Source: Ophiosphaerella korrae
Lineage: Eukaryota; Ascomycota; Dothideomycetes; Pleosporales; Phaeosphaeriaceae
Assembly (NCBI GenBank): GCA_028456385.1
Contig: JALNQF010000086.1
Span: 62,001-126,000 of the forward strand
DNA: 64,000 nt
Reading direction: 5' to 3'
Position 1 is the stretch's first letter, and every line of letters begins with the position of its first letter. The notes under the pieces are model-generated. The model was not told where the DNA came from. It ran no database searches and was given only the letters and a program-made list of their open reading frames with translations. The translations under genes and the position numbers were made by a program. Below are positions 54,401-64,000 of the stretch, piece by piece.

Positions 54401-56494
54401 TGCGGTGCGCAAGCTAATCAATGCGGGGCTTCGCTGTATGGAGGATCTTGAAGCGTGTGAAGCGCACCGTATTGAGGTGCTCCTTGGAAGGAATCCACCA
54501 TTTGGTATGAAAGTGCTTGAGTTGGTGAGGGCGTTTCCGAAACTGCGAGTTTCGCTACATGTGCAAACTACTTCGGTGAGTTTGGGAGATTGTAGTGGGG
54601 ATGGATGCTGATAGTGTAATAGATCACGAAGTGCCCGGATGGTGTAAAGGTGATGATCAAGGCGGATATTGGTTTTATCAATGAGCAGCCGCCTCAACGT
54701 TTTGCTGGCAAGCTTATGTATGTGTGTATGCTGGCCGAGATATCGGATGGACGGAAGATGCATTTTGCTCGTATTAGGTCTGTAAACCCTTCTAAGCCGA
54801 GTCAACGTGGATCTGACTGGATAAAGTGGTCAAAAGCTCGGTCCTGGACAGAGTTTGGTGTTCCCAGCACTCCTGAAAAGTCCGGATCAGAGCGTCAACT
54901 GCTATGTTATGTGTGACAGTATTGGTATGTATCACTGTGTCCTCGGTAGTTTTTTTGCTAATTATTTTCAGCTGGCAGCATGAAAGGCGCAAGTATAAAG
55001 CCTCAAATTGTTCCTTCGATGTTTCCAGCGGGCAACTCCGTTGAGCCGGATATGCAACAGCAGTCAAACACTTCAAGGCGCAGAGCCGAACCTGCGAAAA
55101 CAGCACGAAAACGGTCGAACAAGAGCGATGACTTTGGGGATGACGAGATTGATGATGACGAGTTGGTAAAGGCATCTTTCGGTGATATGGAGTTTGAACA
55201 CATTGACAACTTCGAGAATCCCGCTGATGAGATCATGAGAAGGAACAATGCCAAAGCTAAGCCGGCAAAAACGAAAAGCCAGAAGGTTATGGCCACTGCA
55301 GATATTGATGGTGCCGATAGAAATCCTGCACAGCTGGCTAATGGGAAGTGGGCGTGCAAACATTCTTGCAAAGACAAAAATGCCTGCAAGCATATTTGCT
55401 GCAAAGAGGGAATGGATAAACCGCCGAAGAAAAACACGACTGCGAAATGTGTTGCATCAATAGAAAAGGATGGACACCATATGCCGGCTAAGAAGACGAA
55501 GGATATGCAAAGCAAGCTCCAACTAATCCCTTTCAAGCGAAAACCTCCCAGCGTTGAAGAGCTAGATCTAACACAGGAAGCAAGGCAAAAGAAGAAGCCC
55601 ACTAATAATGCTAAAAATGGCCCACCTGACTACCGCGAACTTCATGAGCTACACAAGAGTATCCAAAAGACAGACCCACCTACATCTCTCCTTACAGTCA
55701 TGCACAACAAACCCAGCTACTCCTACTCCCAAGGCGGTGAACACCATCTCTCTTTCTTACAAGACACCCGTTCAGAGTGCTCGAGCGACTACGGTGATGT
55801 CGCTCTGGATGAGCTGTCTACACAGCTCGAACCTACGGCACAACAATACAACCTTATCGAGCTAAGCGACAGCGAAGAGGACTTGGTCAATGACGACATC
55901 GTTCCTACCCAGACATGCGGATCTGATATCTTCGGGGACGACGACTCGCTGCTTGGAGATGCTATGGTCGGCCTGGCGGACTCTCAGATTTTGAAAGCAG
56001 GCGATGCACACGAGGGTGACGGAGCAAATGCTGAGGGGCTGGGGGATATGGATGATGAAATGTCTTTTGAAGACAATGCGTTTCTTGACTTTGTCGCAGA
56101 TGACGATGTGGAAAATATCCCACAGCCTCATAACAGCGCTCCTCCCACACACAATCGCCGAAATGTACCCGCCCAGCGCAGCTCCGCAAACATCAACCCC
56201 AAACGCATACCAACCGCCCATACCTCAGCACTCCCCGTCTCCACTCGCGATTTTCAATCCGCAAAGCCGCTCCTCGATCCCAAAATGTACGGCAAGCCTG
56301 CAAATACGCCGGAGTCCGAGACAAGCGAAGATATCGATGCGCTACTGAGTGGATTCGAGGAGCCGCAGAATATGGTGGGGAAGGTTGATGGCGAGCGGGT
56401 TGAGGTGAAGAAGGAGGTTCCGGAGGCGTATAAGGATTTGGAGCCGTGGCTTTTTCACGAGTTTGGGGATATTGTGGAGATTGTGGATGGGTGA
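51472..56494 (+). CDS. MER3: Meiotic DNA helicase MER3/HFM1
   Basis: Seven exons, 51472-51694, 51747-51929, 51983-53949, 53997-54575, 54623-54777, 54827-54924 and 54972-56494; 1575 residues. All junctions keep frame (e.g. CVMCDSI|AGSMKGASIKPQI type continuity). The N-terminal ~230 residues are unstructured. The Ski2-like core follows: FNAVQSKCFENVFKSDDNFVLASPTGSGKTVI (Walker A), QAPTKALCSER, FLIDEVHIL, ALSATVPN, FHHAGLDLEDR, CCTSTLAVGVNLP, QMLGRAGRPQFD. Then a winged helix and Sec63 domain (GIGVVAVRKLINAGL helix-hairpin-helix). A cysteine/histidine cluster lies in exon 7 (CKHSCKDKNACKHICC). The C-terminus is acidic and Ser-rich. Mer3/HFM1 unwinds recombination intermediates and promotes interference-dependent crossovers in meiosis. 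Its presence suggests that the lineage keeps a sexual cycle. Confidence 0.93.
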
Positions 56495-57356
56495 AGGTGC
56501 GGTTGGAGGCGGTGATAAGTGTGGATGTAGCATGTGGGGTATTTGTAAGGGGCTGGGAGGGGTGGGAGGCACGGGAGATGTGGGTATCAGATGGGGGTGT
56601 GAATTTTAAACAATCATGGGTTCATCTTATAATATGTAGACATATATGAAAAAAGGACAGTAATGTAGAGTATCTGGAAGTATCAGTACTTTTAGGCTTG
56701 GATTGTTTCTATTCCAGAAGCCATGCGGTCCTCGATAGCTGTGAATGCTGCGTTGCAGTGTAATGTTATCAGTTATATTTCCTGCTTTGCTCATGGTCAT
56801 TTGATCCACGGGGATATCCTGACTTGAATGGCTTATCTTGTTGCAAAGTTAATATTTCAGCATACATCGATATTCATTTTCCTGTCAGACAAGAAAAATC
56901 CACAAAAGCTCGTCGAGGAAGTCCTAAAATGGATTGGAATACTGTCAAGAAGGGAACTACCCGGAGTGGCACTTAAGCACTCAAACAATCAAACAGATTC
57001 ACCTGCAATGCATATTCAACATTTCTTGGATAATACTCTTTTTGATTCCAGTACATATATCCTCCGATTCACGAATAAGAGGTTTGAATGCGCTCATACG
57101 CATTTGAAAATCGGGCCAGATATGTGCCTTTCAAGAGCACGAAAAAAAGTCAAATGTCGTTTCAAACAGAAAAAAAACTAACCTGGGGGAGACTTCGTCG
57201 TAAAAGTACAAGATAACAACTCTAATCCATCAAAAACAAGAAAGGCTCACCGAAGAAAAGCAAAATTACCTATAGATTACAAGAACAATGTCTAAACAGC
57301 GCAGAAGCAAATACAAATCGTGGTATCCGTAACGTAACGACGGCAGATATAATCGC
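56495..57356. other. Spacer between convergent genes
   Basis: 3' flanks of MER3 and the next minus-strand gene. AT-rich with many A-runs from 56640 on. A 117-codon plus-strand frame at 56828-57181 has no recognisable content and is not annotated. Confidence 0.55.
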
Positions 57357-58616
57357 CTAGTCTGGCGAGGCGATGAGCGAAGCGATGTCGAGTGTATTGT
57401 CCGGAGTAGCGCAACAAGCGTAGATATCAGCAGTGGCGGCGAGCTGGTTGATATCATTGTATTGAGTACCGTTGGACGAAGCCTGCGTATCATCCGAATG
57501 GAGCGAGGCCATCGAAGACGAGGCCATTGAAGACAAGGCATGGCTCAGCTGAGGCGTCGATGCTAAGTTATCAGCACCACACACCACAGGCAAGTGAATG
57601 TCATGCTCACCCTCGCCCTGAGCACTCATACCCATCAACGCCAGAGCCGCAGAGTGTTCCTCCGACATGACGGGAAGATCCTCCACCTCAGCACCCCGCC
57701 CACCAGGCAGATGCGAGAACAAATACAGCCACTCCTGCAAGTGCTCGGCGTACGCAGACTCCACCTCAACGCCCTTGGCCGCCATGTCAAGCTTCATCTG
57801 CTTGTACTCGCGCAGCATCTCCATGGTGATGCGCGGCACAAACATGTCTCCGGACTTGCCAAACACGCTCTGCGCAAGCCGCGCCCGCAGCGCCGGACAC
57901 ATGCGGTTGAACTTGGACGCAAACGCGTTGGCGCTGCGTTCCTCGCGCGCCTCCGTCTCATACCCGTGATGGTCCTGCAGCACCTGCCCGATGAACGTGT
58001 CGTTGAATGCGTGCAGCACGGCGCTCGTCTTAGGCAGCAGGATGCCGCGTGCGCGCGACTCGGCGATGGTCAGCTGGAAGTACAGCTCGAACCAGAGCTC
58101 TTCGTCTGGCAGCCATAGCGACACTGCTTTGGACTTGATGCCGGCGCGCCCGTAGATTTGGTTGCGCCAGTTGTTGATCTTGCTGATGTGGGCGGCGTCG
58201 TTCCAGTCGATGGTGGAGTGAGGCATGTTGCGGAAGTGAAGCTCTTTTGCTTCGCCGGTTTCGGCATCGTCGCAGAGCATGCGGAGGAGAGTTTCATCTT
58301 TTTGGCCAACGAAGGCTTTTTTGCGTTCGCCTCGGGGCACCAGGTTGGATCTGGAGAATGCGGGTGTGGTGGCGGTCTTTTTGACGCGTTTGGTGATGGC
58401 CTTGTGGTTGTTTTGTAGAGTAGTGGTGGTTTTGGGCTTGATGGTTGGACTGGTCCTGGCCTTCTTAGGTGTTGGTTGTATATATGTATCATCGCTGATC
58501 TCTTCTGATGTTTTACGCTTTAAGCATCTGGTGTTGGGCACGTTCTTGTTCTCTCGTAGGGCAGTGGGGGTGTTGGTCGCTTCAACCGCTGAGCGTCTAC
58601 GCTTTGGAGATACCAT
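57357..58616 (-). CDS. Unknown, probably nuclear protein
   Basis: Single exon, 419 residues. The N-terminal ~110 residues are basic with several nuclear-localisation-like clusters (SPKRRRS, LKRKTSEE, PKKAR, KRVKKT). A compact core follows from ~105 to ~300: KDETLLRMLCDDAETGEAKELHF, IDWNDAAHISKINNWRNQIYGRAGI, LWLPDEELWFELYFQLTIAES, FASKFNRMCPALRARLAQSVFGK. The spacing of Trp residues and helices resembles a small helical DNA-binding or Myb/homeodomain-like fold, but I cannot assign a family. The last ~110 residues are Ser/Ala/Thr/Asp rich and probably disordered. No intron is needed. Confidence 0.8.
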   Translation of the reverse strand: MVSPKRRRSAVEATNTPTALRENKNVPNTRCLKRKTSEEISDDTYIQPTPKKARTSPTIKPKTTTTLQNNHKAITKRVKKTATTPAFSRSNLVPRGERKKAFVGQKDETLLRMLCDDAETGEAKELHFRNMPHSTIDWNDAAHISKINNWRNQIYGRAGIKSKAVSLWLPDEELWFELYFQLTIAESRARGILLPKTSAVLHAFNDTFIGQVLQDHHGYETEAREERSANAFASKFNRMCPALRARLAQSVFGKSGDMFVPRITMEMLREYKQMKLDMAAKGVEVESAYAEHLQEWLYLFSHLPGGRGAEVEDLPVMSEEHSAALALMGMSAQGEGEHDIHLPVVCGADNLASTPQLSHALSSMASSSMASLHSDDTQASSNGTQYNDINQLAATADIYACCATPDNTLDIASLIASPD

Positions 58617-60464
58617 ACTTGCGGTTTGAGATGTCGAAGTAATTTTAGCTATGTTTGCAATAGTTTTGAAACTGGTGAATACAAAAGTTCCAATTTACGG
58701 TGCGTCAGGATGTCGAAGAGCGGATGCGTTCGAAGTGCTTGTCGCGGTGTAAGTTGATATCGCGAAGTCTGGCTGGTGGACGAAGTGGAAGAATGCGTGG
58801 AAATGTTTATATTAGAGCGAAAGAGACGGTTGCGCGCTAGCAGAGCGGCTGCCCGTTGATCTTGCGTCATACCATTGAGTGAAAGTGTGTATAGTTTGGA
58901 GGTGAATGTAAGTGCACAATGTTTTGGAGCCTAGAACTCTTCCCGTCGCCCATAATTATCGTTGATAGATTAGACTTCACTTCGATTAAAACTGCGGTAT
59001 AATGACCTGACTATTGAGCTGATATATAGTGAATTGATATTCTTGTGTATTTGGCAACGTCCAATGAGATACAGTCAAGCACTGGACCTGAGAGCGTTTG
59101 CAGTTCAGCCAACCATAACAATAGAAGGAAAGCACAAACGCGCCAAAGACCAATTTCAACTAAATACACCAGAATAAATAATTGTCGTAATAGATACGGT
59201 GGCCACAGCTCGCGCTGCATATACAAATATTGCCCAAGGCTTTTCTTGTCATTGGTGTGTCTAATTAGGCCATAATTTTATCTGCAGTTGGCGCAATGTA
59301 CTAAGAGGTGGCGTCTTAATAGGCTCGCCGTCCTCTATTGTTACCGTAAACGTTTTCCATCCGAAAGTTACAAGGTATGAAGCTCAACGCAGTTTCATTA
59401 CTCTTTCCTGCAACCTAATCGTTAGCCATGTTCTGAGTAAATGACAAGGTCTTCGTAGGGTACTACTAGCACCTCATTGAACAAAGTAATAAGAATAACG
59501 TATTTTCGTCTTCCTCAAGCCTTGTTTTCAGGTGCTGCAAATCGCTGTCAGCGATCATCTGTTCGACCAAATTCACAGGGCTTTTCAGTACCTTGGTCAT
59601 AATTGCCCGAAATCTCGATATGTAATTGAGTAGCCACGATGTAGCAACTTCGGAGGGTCAAGAAAAGGTCGAGGAGCTTTGCTATCAGAAGTTATGAAGT
59701 ACCAGTTATTTAGGCTTGTGTATGATTTGGGGGCTCCAGTTGCGGCGCAAGACTTGCGTAGTCCTGCACACTTAGTACGTTACTAAGGCGGTACAACCTA
59801 CGCTAGTCTATTGCACATCCGGATTCCAGTCCTGTCGAAGGGATCGTGCTGCGCCTAACTAGAATTTTATGACATCTTATAAGTTCTGGACCTACTCATA
59901 AGCCTGGGAGGAAAAAAATTACTTGCAAGGAGTAGTGGGATGCCGTACCCATGTTCTCAGTTGTAGATTTCCGGGGCAATGTTCTTGCCTTGCTCTGACT
60001 CTAAGGTGCGTATGAGATCCATAATTGGCTAGCTGTGCACAGTATCATCGACAACTTAGTTTATTGAAGATATTATTGAACGCCTAAGTAATTCAATTGC
60101 TGCTCATAAGCCACCTGATGCAGCAAGTGAGCCACAGCACACGGCTAACCGACCGGATCGTAGCAGCGCATCACGTGGCATCGTCATTTACTTCAAGCAT
60201 ACATCATCAACCACATTTCAGAAAAGCCTCCTACAAGTTGCAAGACTGATTTTTCGTGCTATTCATTTTCTCCTGCGATATAGGTATTAGGCTCAATAGT
60301 GAAAGCGTAGGTGCGTTCTATGTGCAACTGCCTTAGGTATTGCGTTTAGAAACATTAACACCACATCATTACTTTTCGAATCTTTGGTATAACCTTGCTG
60401 CCCTCCCTATAGTGAGGCGCAAATGAAAAGTCTAGCTTAAATAGTCTTCTGTCCGCACCGCCAC
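58617..60464. other. 1.8-kb gene-free, AT-rich region
   Basis: No gene supported on either strand. Three frames of about 70-76 codons lie at 58649-59275; between 59276 and 60464 no frame reaches 60 codons. No terminal inverted repeats, long direct repeats or transposase fragment could be recognised by eye. It contains the promoter of the nuclear protein gene near 58617 and may hold decayed repeat DNA. Confidence 0.6.
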
Positions 60465-61072
60465 TCAATCCGTCTTCCCTTGTTGACACTCAATCGTCAC
60501 GCACCCATCCGGGTCCGAACATCCATTCTTATTGCAGTAATGATGAATCTCGACCCTCCCCGACCCCTTGATAGAACTTCCTCCCGTACCATCACTCTTG
60601 CGCTCCGTTTCAATCTTCGCATTGCCATACACTGTCAGAGTCTCGTTTCCGACATCCACTTTTTGCTGCAAATTAAGTGTAGTATCTATCTCAGCATTAG
60701 AGCCTCCGCTTAGCATCTATTACTTTGCGAAAGGAGAGGTAAGAGTGGAGAGGGTGCTACAGCGTTCAAGAAAAAAGAGGACGTACAATCCCACGTATAC
60801 TGCAACCCCGGATCACACCGATCTGTCTCAGCCGGCGGACTCGTGCCCTGCGGCACGAAGCTATAGTGGCATGACGCGCCTACAGTTTGCTCAAATCTTG
60901 GGTTGTGGAAGCTTGTACTCAGGTCGCGGATAGTGTAGCCAGGCCTCCCGGACTGGGTTGCGATGGTCACGTCCCAGTACGCGCCGGAGAGGTCGGGACG
61001 GCCTTCTTTGCGGGCAATAAGGGCGGGCGATGCAGCAGAGAGGCCTGCGAGCGCGAGAGCTGTAATGCGCAT
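60465..61072 (-). CDS. Small secreted cysteine-containing protein
   Basis: Two exons, 61072-60787 and 60703-60465 (intron 83 bp, donor GTACGT, acceptor GGAG); 174 residues. The first ~20 residues (MRITALALAGLSAASPALIA) are a clear signal peptide. The mature part reads SGAYWDVTIATQSGRPGYTI, SFHNPRFEQTVGASCHYSF, CDPGLQYTWDC with the last Cys formed over the splice, LQQKVDVGNETLTVYGNAKIE and a C-terminal cluster HHYCNKNGCSDPDGC with a further Cys. Seven cysteines in all. The alternating strand pattern suggests a beta-sandwich. Similar small secreted proteins are common in Dothideomycetes, some as effectors or surface proteins, but no function can be given here. An alternative acceptor at GATAG would drop a few residues and the Cys. 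Confidence 0.75.
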
Positions 61073-61962
61073 AGTGAATAGGCTATGAGTGGGCTTGAAT
61101 TTTATGCGTATGGCAGTAGTGTTCATGTAAAGGTCGAGCTATTCTTATACCCCCCTCACCGCAAATCCATTCCAGGGGGTCAGGGATTTATACGAGTATG
61201 TGCCCATAGTAATGGTACGCCTTACCGAAAATTTTATATTGCAGCTTAAGAATACCGGTAGTTAGCGTAAGTGGATCCTTCTATTCTTCAAGAGATGGGT
61301 GGCTGCTGATTGGTCGCTTACCCGAACCTGCGGCTCCAACCTTCCTGATCTTTCCATCTTAGGGCCGAGAACAATGAAGAAAAATGGGACGGACTTGTTG
61401 GCAGGCATCCCAATAAGCCATATACAGTATCGTGTGACGCACAGACTCACAGGCAACTCAATCTTTCTAAGCGTCGTGTTCCACACCGTCCACACCGTCT
61501 TAGCGGTCGCCGACAAATGGCAAAAGCGATCGCTCTGTAGCAGATCATCTTGGTATTTCTCGTAATACACAAGGTACTCTCGCAAGGCTTGCCTTGGGTT
61601 TGCATCACTACCGATGGAAGCTCCGGCGAGATCAATAGCGAGAAATGGAGATGGTTGGAAGACGGATGAAACTGGGATGGATTATAGGCGCTTTCTTGGC
61701 ACCGTCGTTTCACTGAAGCGATACAAAGGAGATAATCCGCCTTGTGTGGCCACGTGTGTAGTTGATTTATTTTCTACTGTTAGCTTTTACGTAATAAGTA
61801 ATAATAAAGTAGATATCTTAAGGAATGGTGGATGGTGATATGCAGCAAGCAAGAGAAGGAATGAAAACTGGGTCGGTTTCTGTAGCTATGACACGAAACT
61901 GGCTATATTAAATACTATGAGGCCTTACAGTAGTTGCAGCGGGGTGGATCTGGCTGAGTTCA
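61073..61962. other. Intergenic region
   Basis: Upstream region of the secreted protein and 3' flank of the right-hand membrane protein gene. Small overlapping frames at 61262-61838 show no recognisable content. Confidence 0.55.
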
Positions 61963-64000
61963 CTAGCCGCTTTTAGTGGTGACAGAATACGATCCCGCAT
62001 TCTCTGTCGCTACACTTGAAGCACAGTCGCAAACAATTGTCGGCGTTCGAGCTCGAAGCTCATCAAGTTCAGCTGCCTGATACATTGTGGGTATCTCCTT
62101 CCCATGGCGTATCCATATTCCCTGGCCTTGGGATTCAAAGGCTCGTCTTTGAAGTTGAAACACGCCATCTTGGACCCAGCGATCAATGCGAGGCCTGATA
62201 ACCATTCTGAACGACTGAAGAAATATTACAAACTTGATAAGTATAAGGTCCAGAAGAGCAGCAACGCAAGAAGCGGTCGTTACAAACGCGAGGCCGAAAA
62301 CATTGATGTTCCTAGATTTCTATGAGCAAAACAAGTTGTTGGTAAATTTGAATTTGTGGGCAGGTAAAGGCTTCGGGAAAATCACTGTACTTACATGAAA
62401 CCGCCAGGCTTCTTCATTCGTTGTGAGCCACATAATTGTCGCTCCCCAGGACGTGATGGTTTTCGAATGAAAGGCCGGACCTTTGCATCTCTCAGACCGT
62501 ACCCAATAGCGTAGTCTGATAATACGCTTTGAAAAGACGCCCAGAGTATCCTTTCCCAGCCAGTAACCTCATAAATCCATTGGTCGTCTGGTAAAGATGT
62601 CAAGTAACCGGCGTCAAGCATTTTGTTTACCTTTAGGGATCGACTTGCGTCGGTAGTATCAAAGAGTGTGTTTGCATCTATTATAAGTTGTATTGCTACC
62701 AGTTGAGTATCGCTCGCCCCTGGTAACTGCTCATGTTGGATTTTAGGAGGTACTCCGCTTAATTCAGTGCAAAGATCAGATTGGTTATTTTGAACGATAC
62801 AGTATTGGTACTATTCACCATGTTAGCTCATAGGTTTCTTGAATGAGAAACCTTGGAGGGCAAACACAAAATTCCCAGGCCGTACCTGTTGTATGCATCC
62901 AATTGTGGAAGCCGGCCAATCTGAAAGGTATTGCGTTATGTTTTCTCCCGATTCGTATGTAATGAGATTAACCGGTCGATGTGCAGCGAATAGAGGATCA
63001 TTTACAGGTTCCGTATATCTGACGTTATTAGGACGTATTTGCGTCAGGGCGAGATCTCCTTTATCGAAAGCCAAATCGGAAACCACTTTATTTCGGAGTT
63101 TGTTACGATCTGGACTCAGGTAAACATATATAGTTCTATATAAATTTAGCTATTTCAAGCATCCTAGGTGAGTGGTCGGCCATAGGGGTCATTTACCCGT
63201 AGGAATATGTGTCAGAAATATTGGCTTGGAGAAGACTATGAACGAAGGTGACATTTTGCCATATTCGTAGATCATCGTTTCCCCAGTAACGACTAACCAA
63301 CAGCTGTTCTCCAGGCAGAAACTTGCGCTTATTTGAGAACGGATAATCAGACGCATCGATAACTTGAGAGTATTCCCGAGTTCTTATGACTCCATACGTT
63401 GCCTTCCTGCGAAATTTTACTTGGTTTTGGTGATCCAAATTCCACCCGATGATATCATTTGCGTTGACCAGACCTGAGTCAATGCTAACGCTTGAGGTAT
63501 TATAGTTGATGCACATCTCTCCGTCGAAAGGACATTGTACACGCTCCGGGGTTAAGGCCAGATTGGGACGAAGAAAAACTGTACAACGAACTGGTAAATC
63601 GGTTGAGTTGACATAACATTCATCCGCGTACGACTCGCTTCGAACGTAAATGTCGCGTTTGTATTGTCCTATCTCTGGTCCGATGACATCTAAGCTGGTT
63701 ATAACCGAATAGTTAAGCGGTTTCGCGGATACAATGATTAAGCATTCTACTTACTCAAGATATCCACATTCTGGGTTATTTGCAAGGACCTGAAGGTTGG
63801 AGCTATCCACAACAAATGACGAGAATATACCGACTGCGATGGTGCTTGCCGTGAACAACAGACTAAGCAGGATGTAGAGGAATGATCGTGTGGATACATG
63901 TTTTGCCTTCTTGCGCCAGACCCACCACAACTTGATCGAATCTGCTAGAAAGGCAGTGGGTGGTAGCTGAGATCGTAACAATACTTGTTGCTGCCAATAT
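61963..64000 (-). CDS. Unknown two-helix membrane protein with large ectodomain, 5' end beyond window
   Basis: At least five exons on the minus strand: 64000(open)-63755, 63694-63197, 63135-62886, 62810-62395 and 62311-61963. Introns are 60, 61, 75 and 83 bp; frame is kept throughout (CGYLD|LDVIGPEI, SYG|TIYVYLSPD, CIQQ|YQYCIVQ, GGF|MNINVFGL). About 586 residues are present; the start codon lies to the right. The order is a cytosolic basic start (WWVWRKKAKHVSTRS), helix FLYILLSLLFTASTIAVGIF, a ~450-residue extracellular or luminal part with many Asn-x-Ser/Thr sites and cysteines, a second helix VFGLAFVTTASCVAALLDLILIKFVIFL, and a cytosolic tail with RPRIDRWVQDGVFQLQRRAFE. This architecture is repeatedly found in uncharacterised proteins of filamentous fungi; no function is known to me. 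Confidence 0.82.

Noticed and set aside
56828..57181. 117-codon plus-strand frame
   Set aside because: AT-rich spacer between convergent genes; product has no recognisable feature.

Overview
The window reads as nuclear DNA of a filamentous ascomycete (Pezizomycotina). Genes are separated by roughly 0.1-2 kb. They are interrupted by short introns of about 48-110 bp with GT/AG borders, and gene content is typical of the group (DUF6536 membrane protein, Mit1-type remodeller, kelch ectodomain protein, MER3 helicase). A Dothideomycete, perhaps Pleosporales, is my guess from general resemblance only. I found no rRNA, tRNA, CRISPR array, intact transposon or bacterial-type operon.

Layout. 1-8.3 kb (minus strand): an acidic unknown protein cut by the left edge, a DUF6536-type polytopic membrane protein, and a five-exon claudin-like four-helix protein. 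8.3-16 kb: a head-to-head pair, the mitochondrial rRNA 2'-O-methyltransferase MRM1 and a PHD/SNF2 remodeller of the Mit1/CHD3 class. 16.2-19.1 kb: an SF1 (Upf1/SDE3-like) helicase with a poly-glutamate tail. 19.1-25.4 kb is the accessory part: a gene-free stretch with a decayed NACHT-WD40 (NLR) fragment, then two divergent genes that both begin with C2H2 zinc fingers and both end in homogeneous tandem repeats. One tail is 23 ankyrin repeats including a near-identical 99-bp block in four copies; the other is about 27 hexapeptides of the type F-A-N-V-E-G. 25.9-33.7 kb: TLC-domain protein, an unknown protein head-to-head with mitochondrial seryl-tRNA synthetase, a BTB protein and the E2 enzyme UBC7. 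35-42 kb: kelch membrane glycoprotein, CTP-dependent diacylglycerol kinase DGK1, DEAD-box helicase SPB4, TFIIE beta. 42.4-49.2 kb: the long coiled-coil nuclear basket protein MLP1/TPR. 49.6-56.5 kb: nucleotide-sugar transporter and the seven-exon meiotic helicase MER3/HFM1. 57.4-64 kb: a nuclear-looking unknown protein, a 1.8-kb gene-free stretch, a small secreted cysteine-containing protein and a multi-exon membrane protein cut by the right edge.

Most genes are conserved housekeeping functions (mitochondrial translation, ribosome biogenesis, transcription, nuclear pore, ER lipid and ubiquitin pathways, meiosis) and do not form one pathway. The part that looks unusual is 20.5-25.4 kb: an NLR relic beside a divergent pair of zinc-finger proteins with rapidly duplicating tails. 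Exon borders were worked out by hand from reading frame, splice consensus and protein continuity; no alignment or transcript was available.
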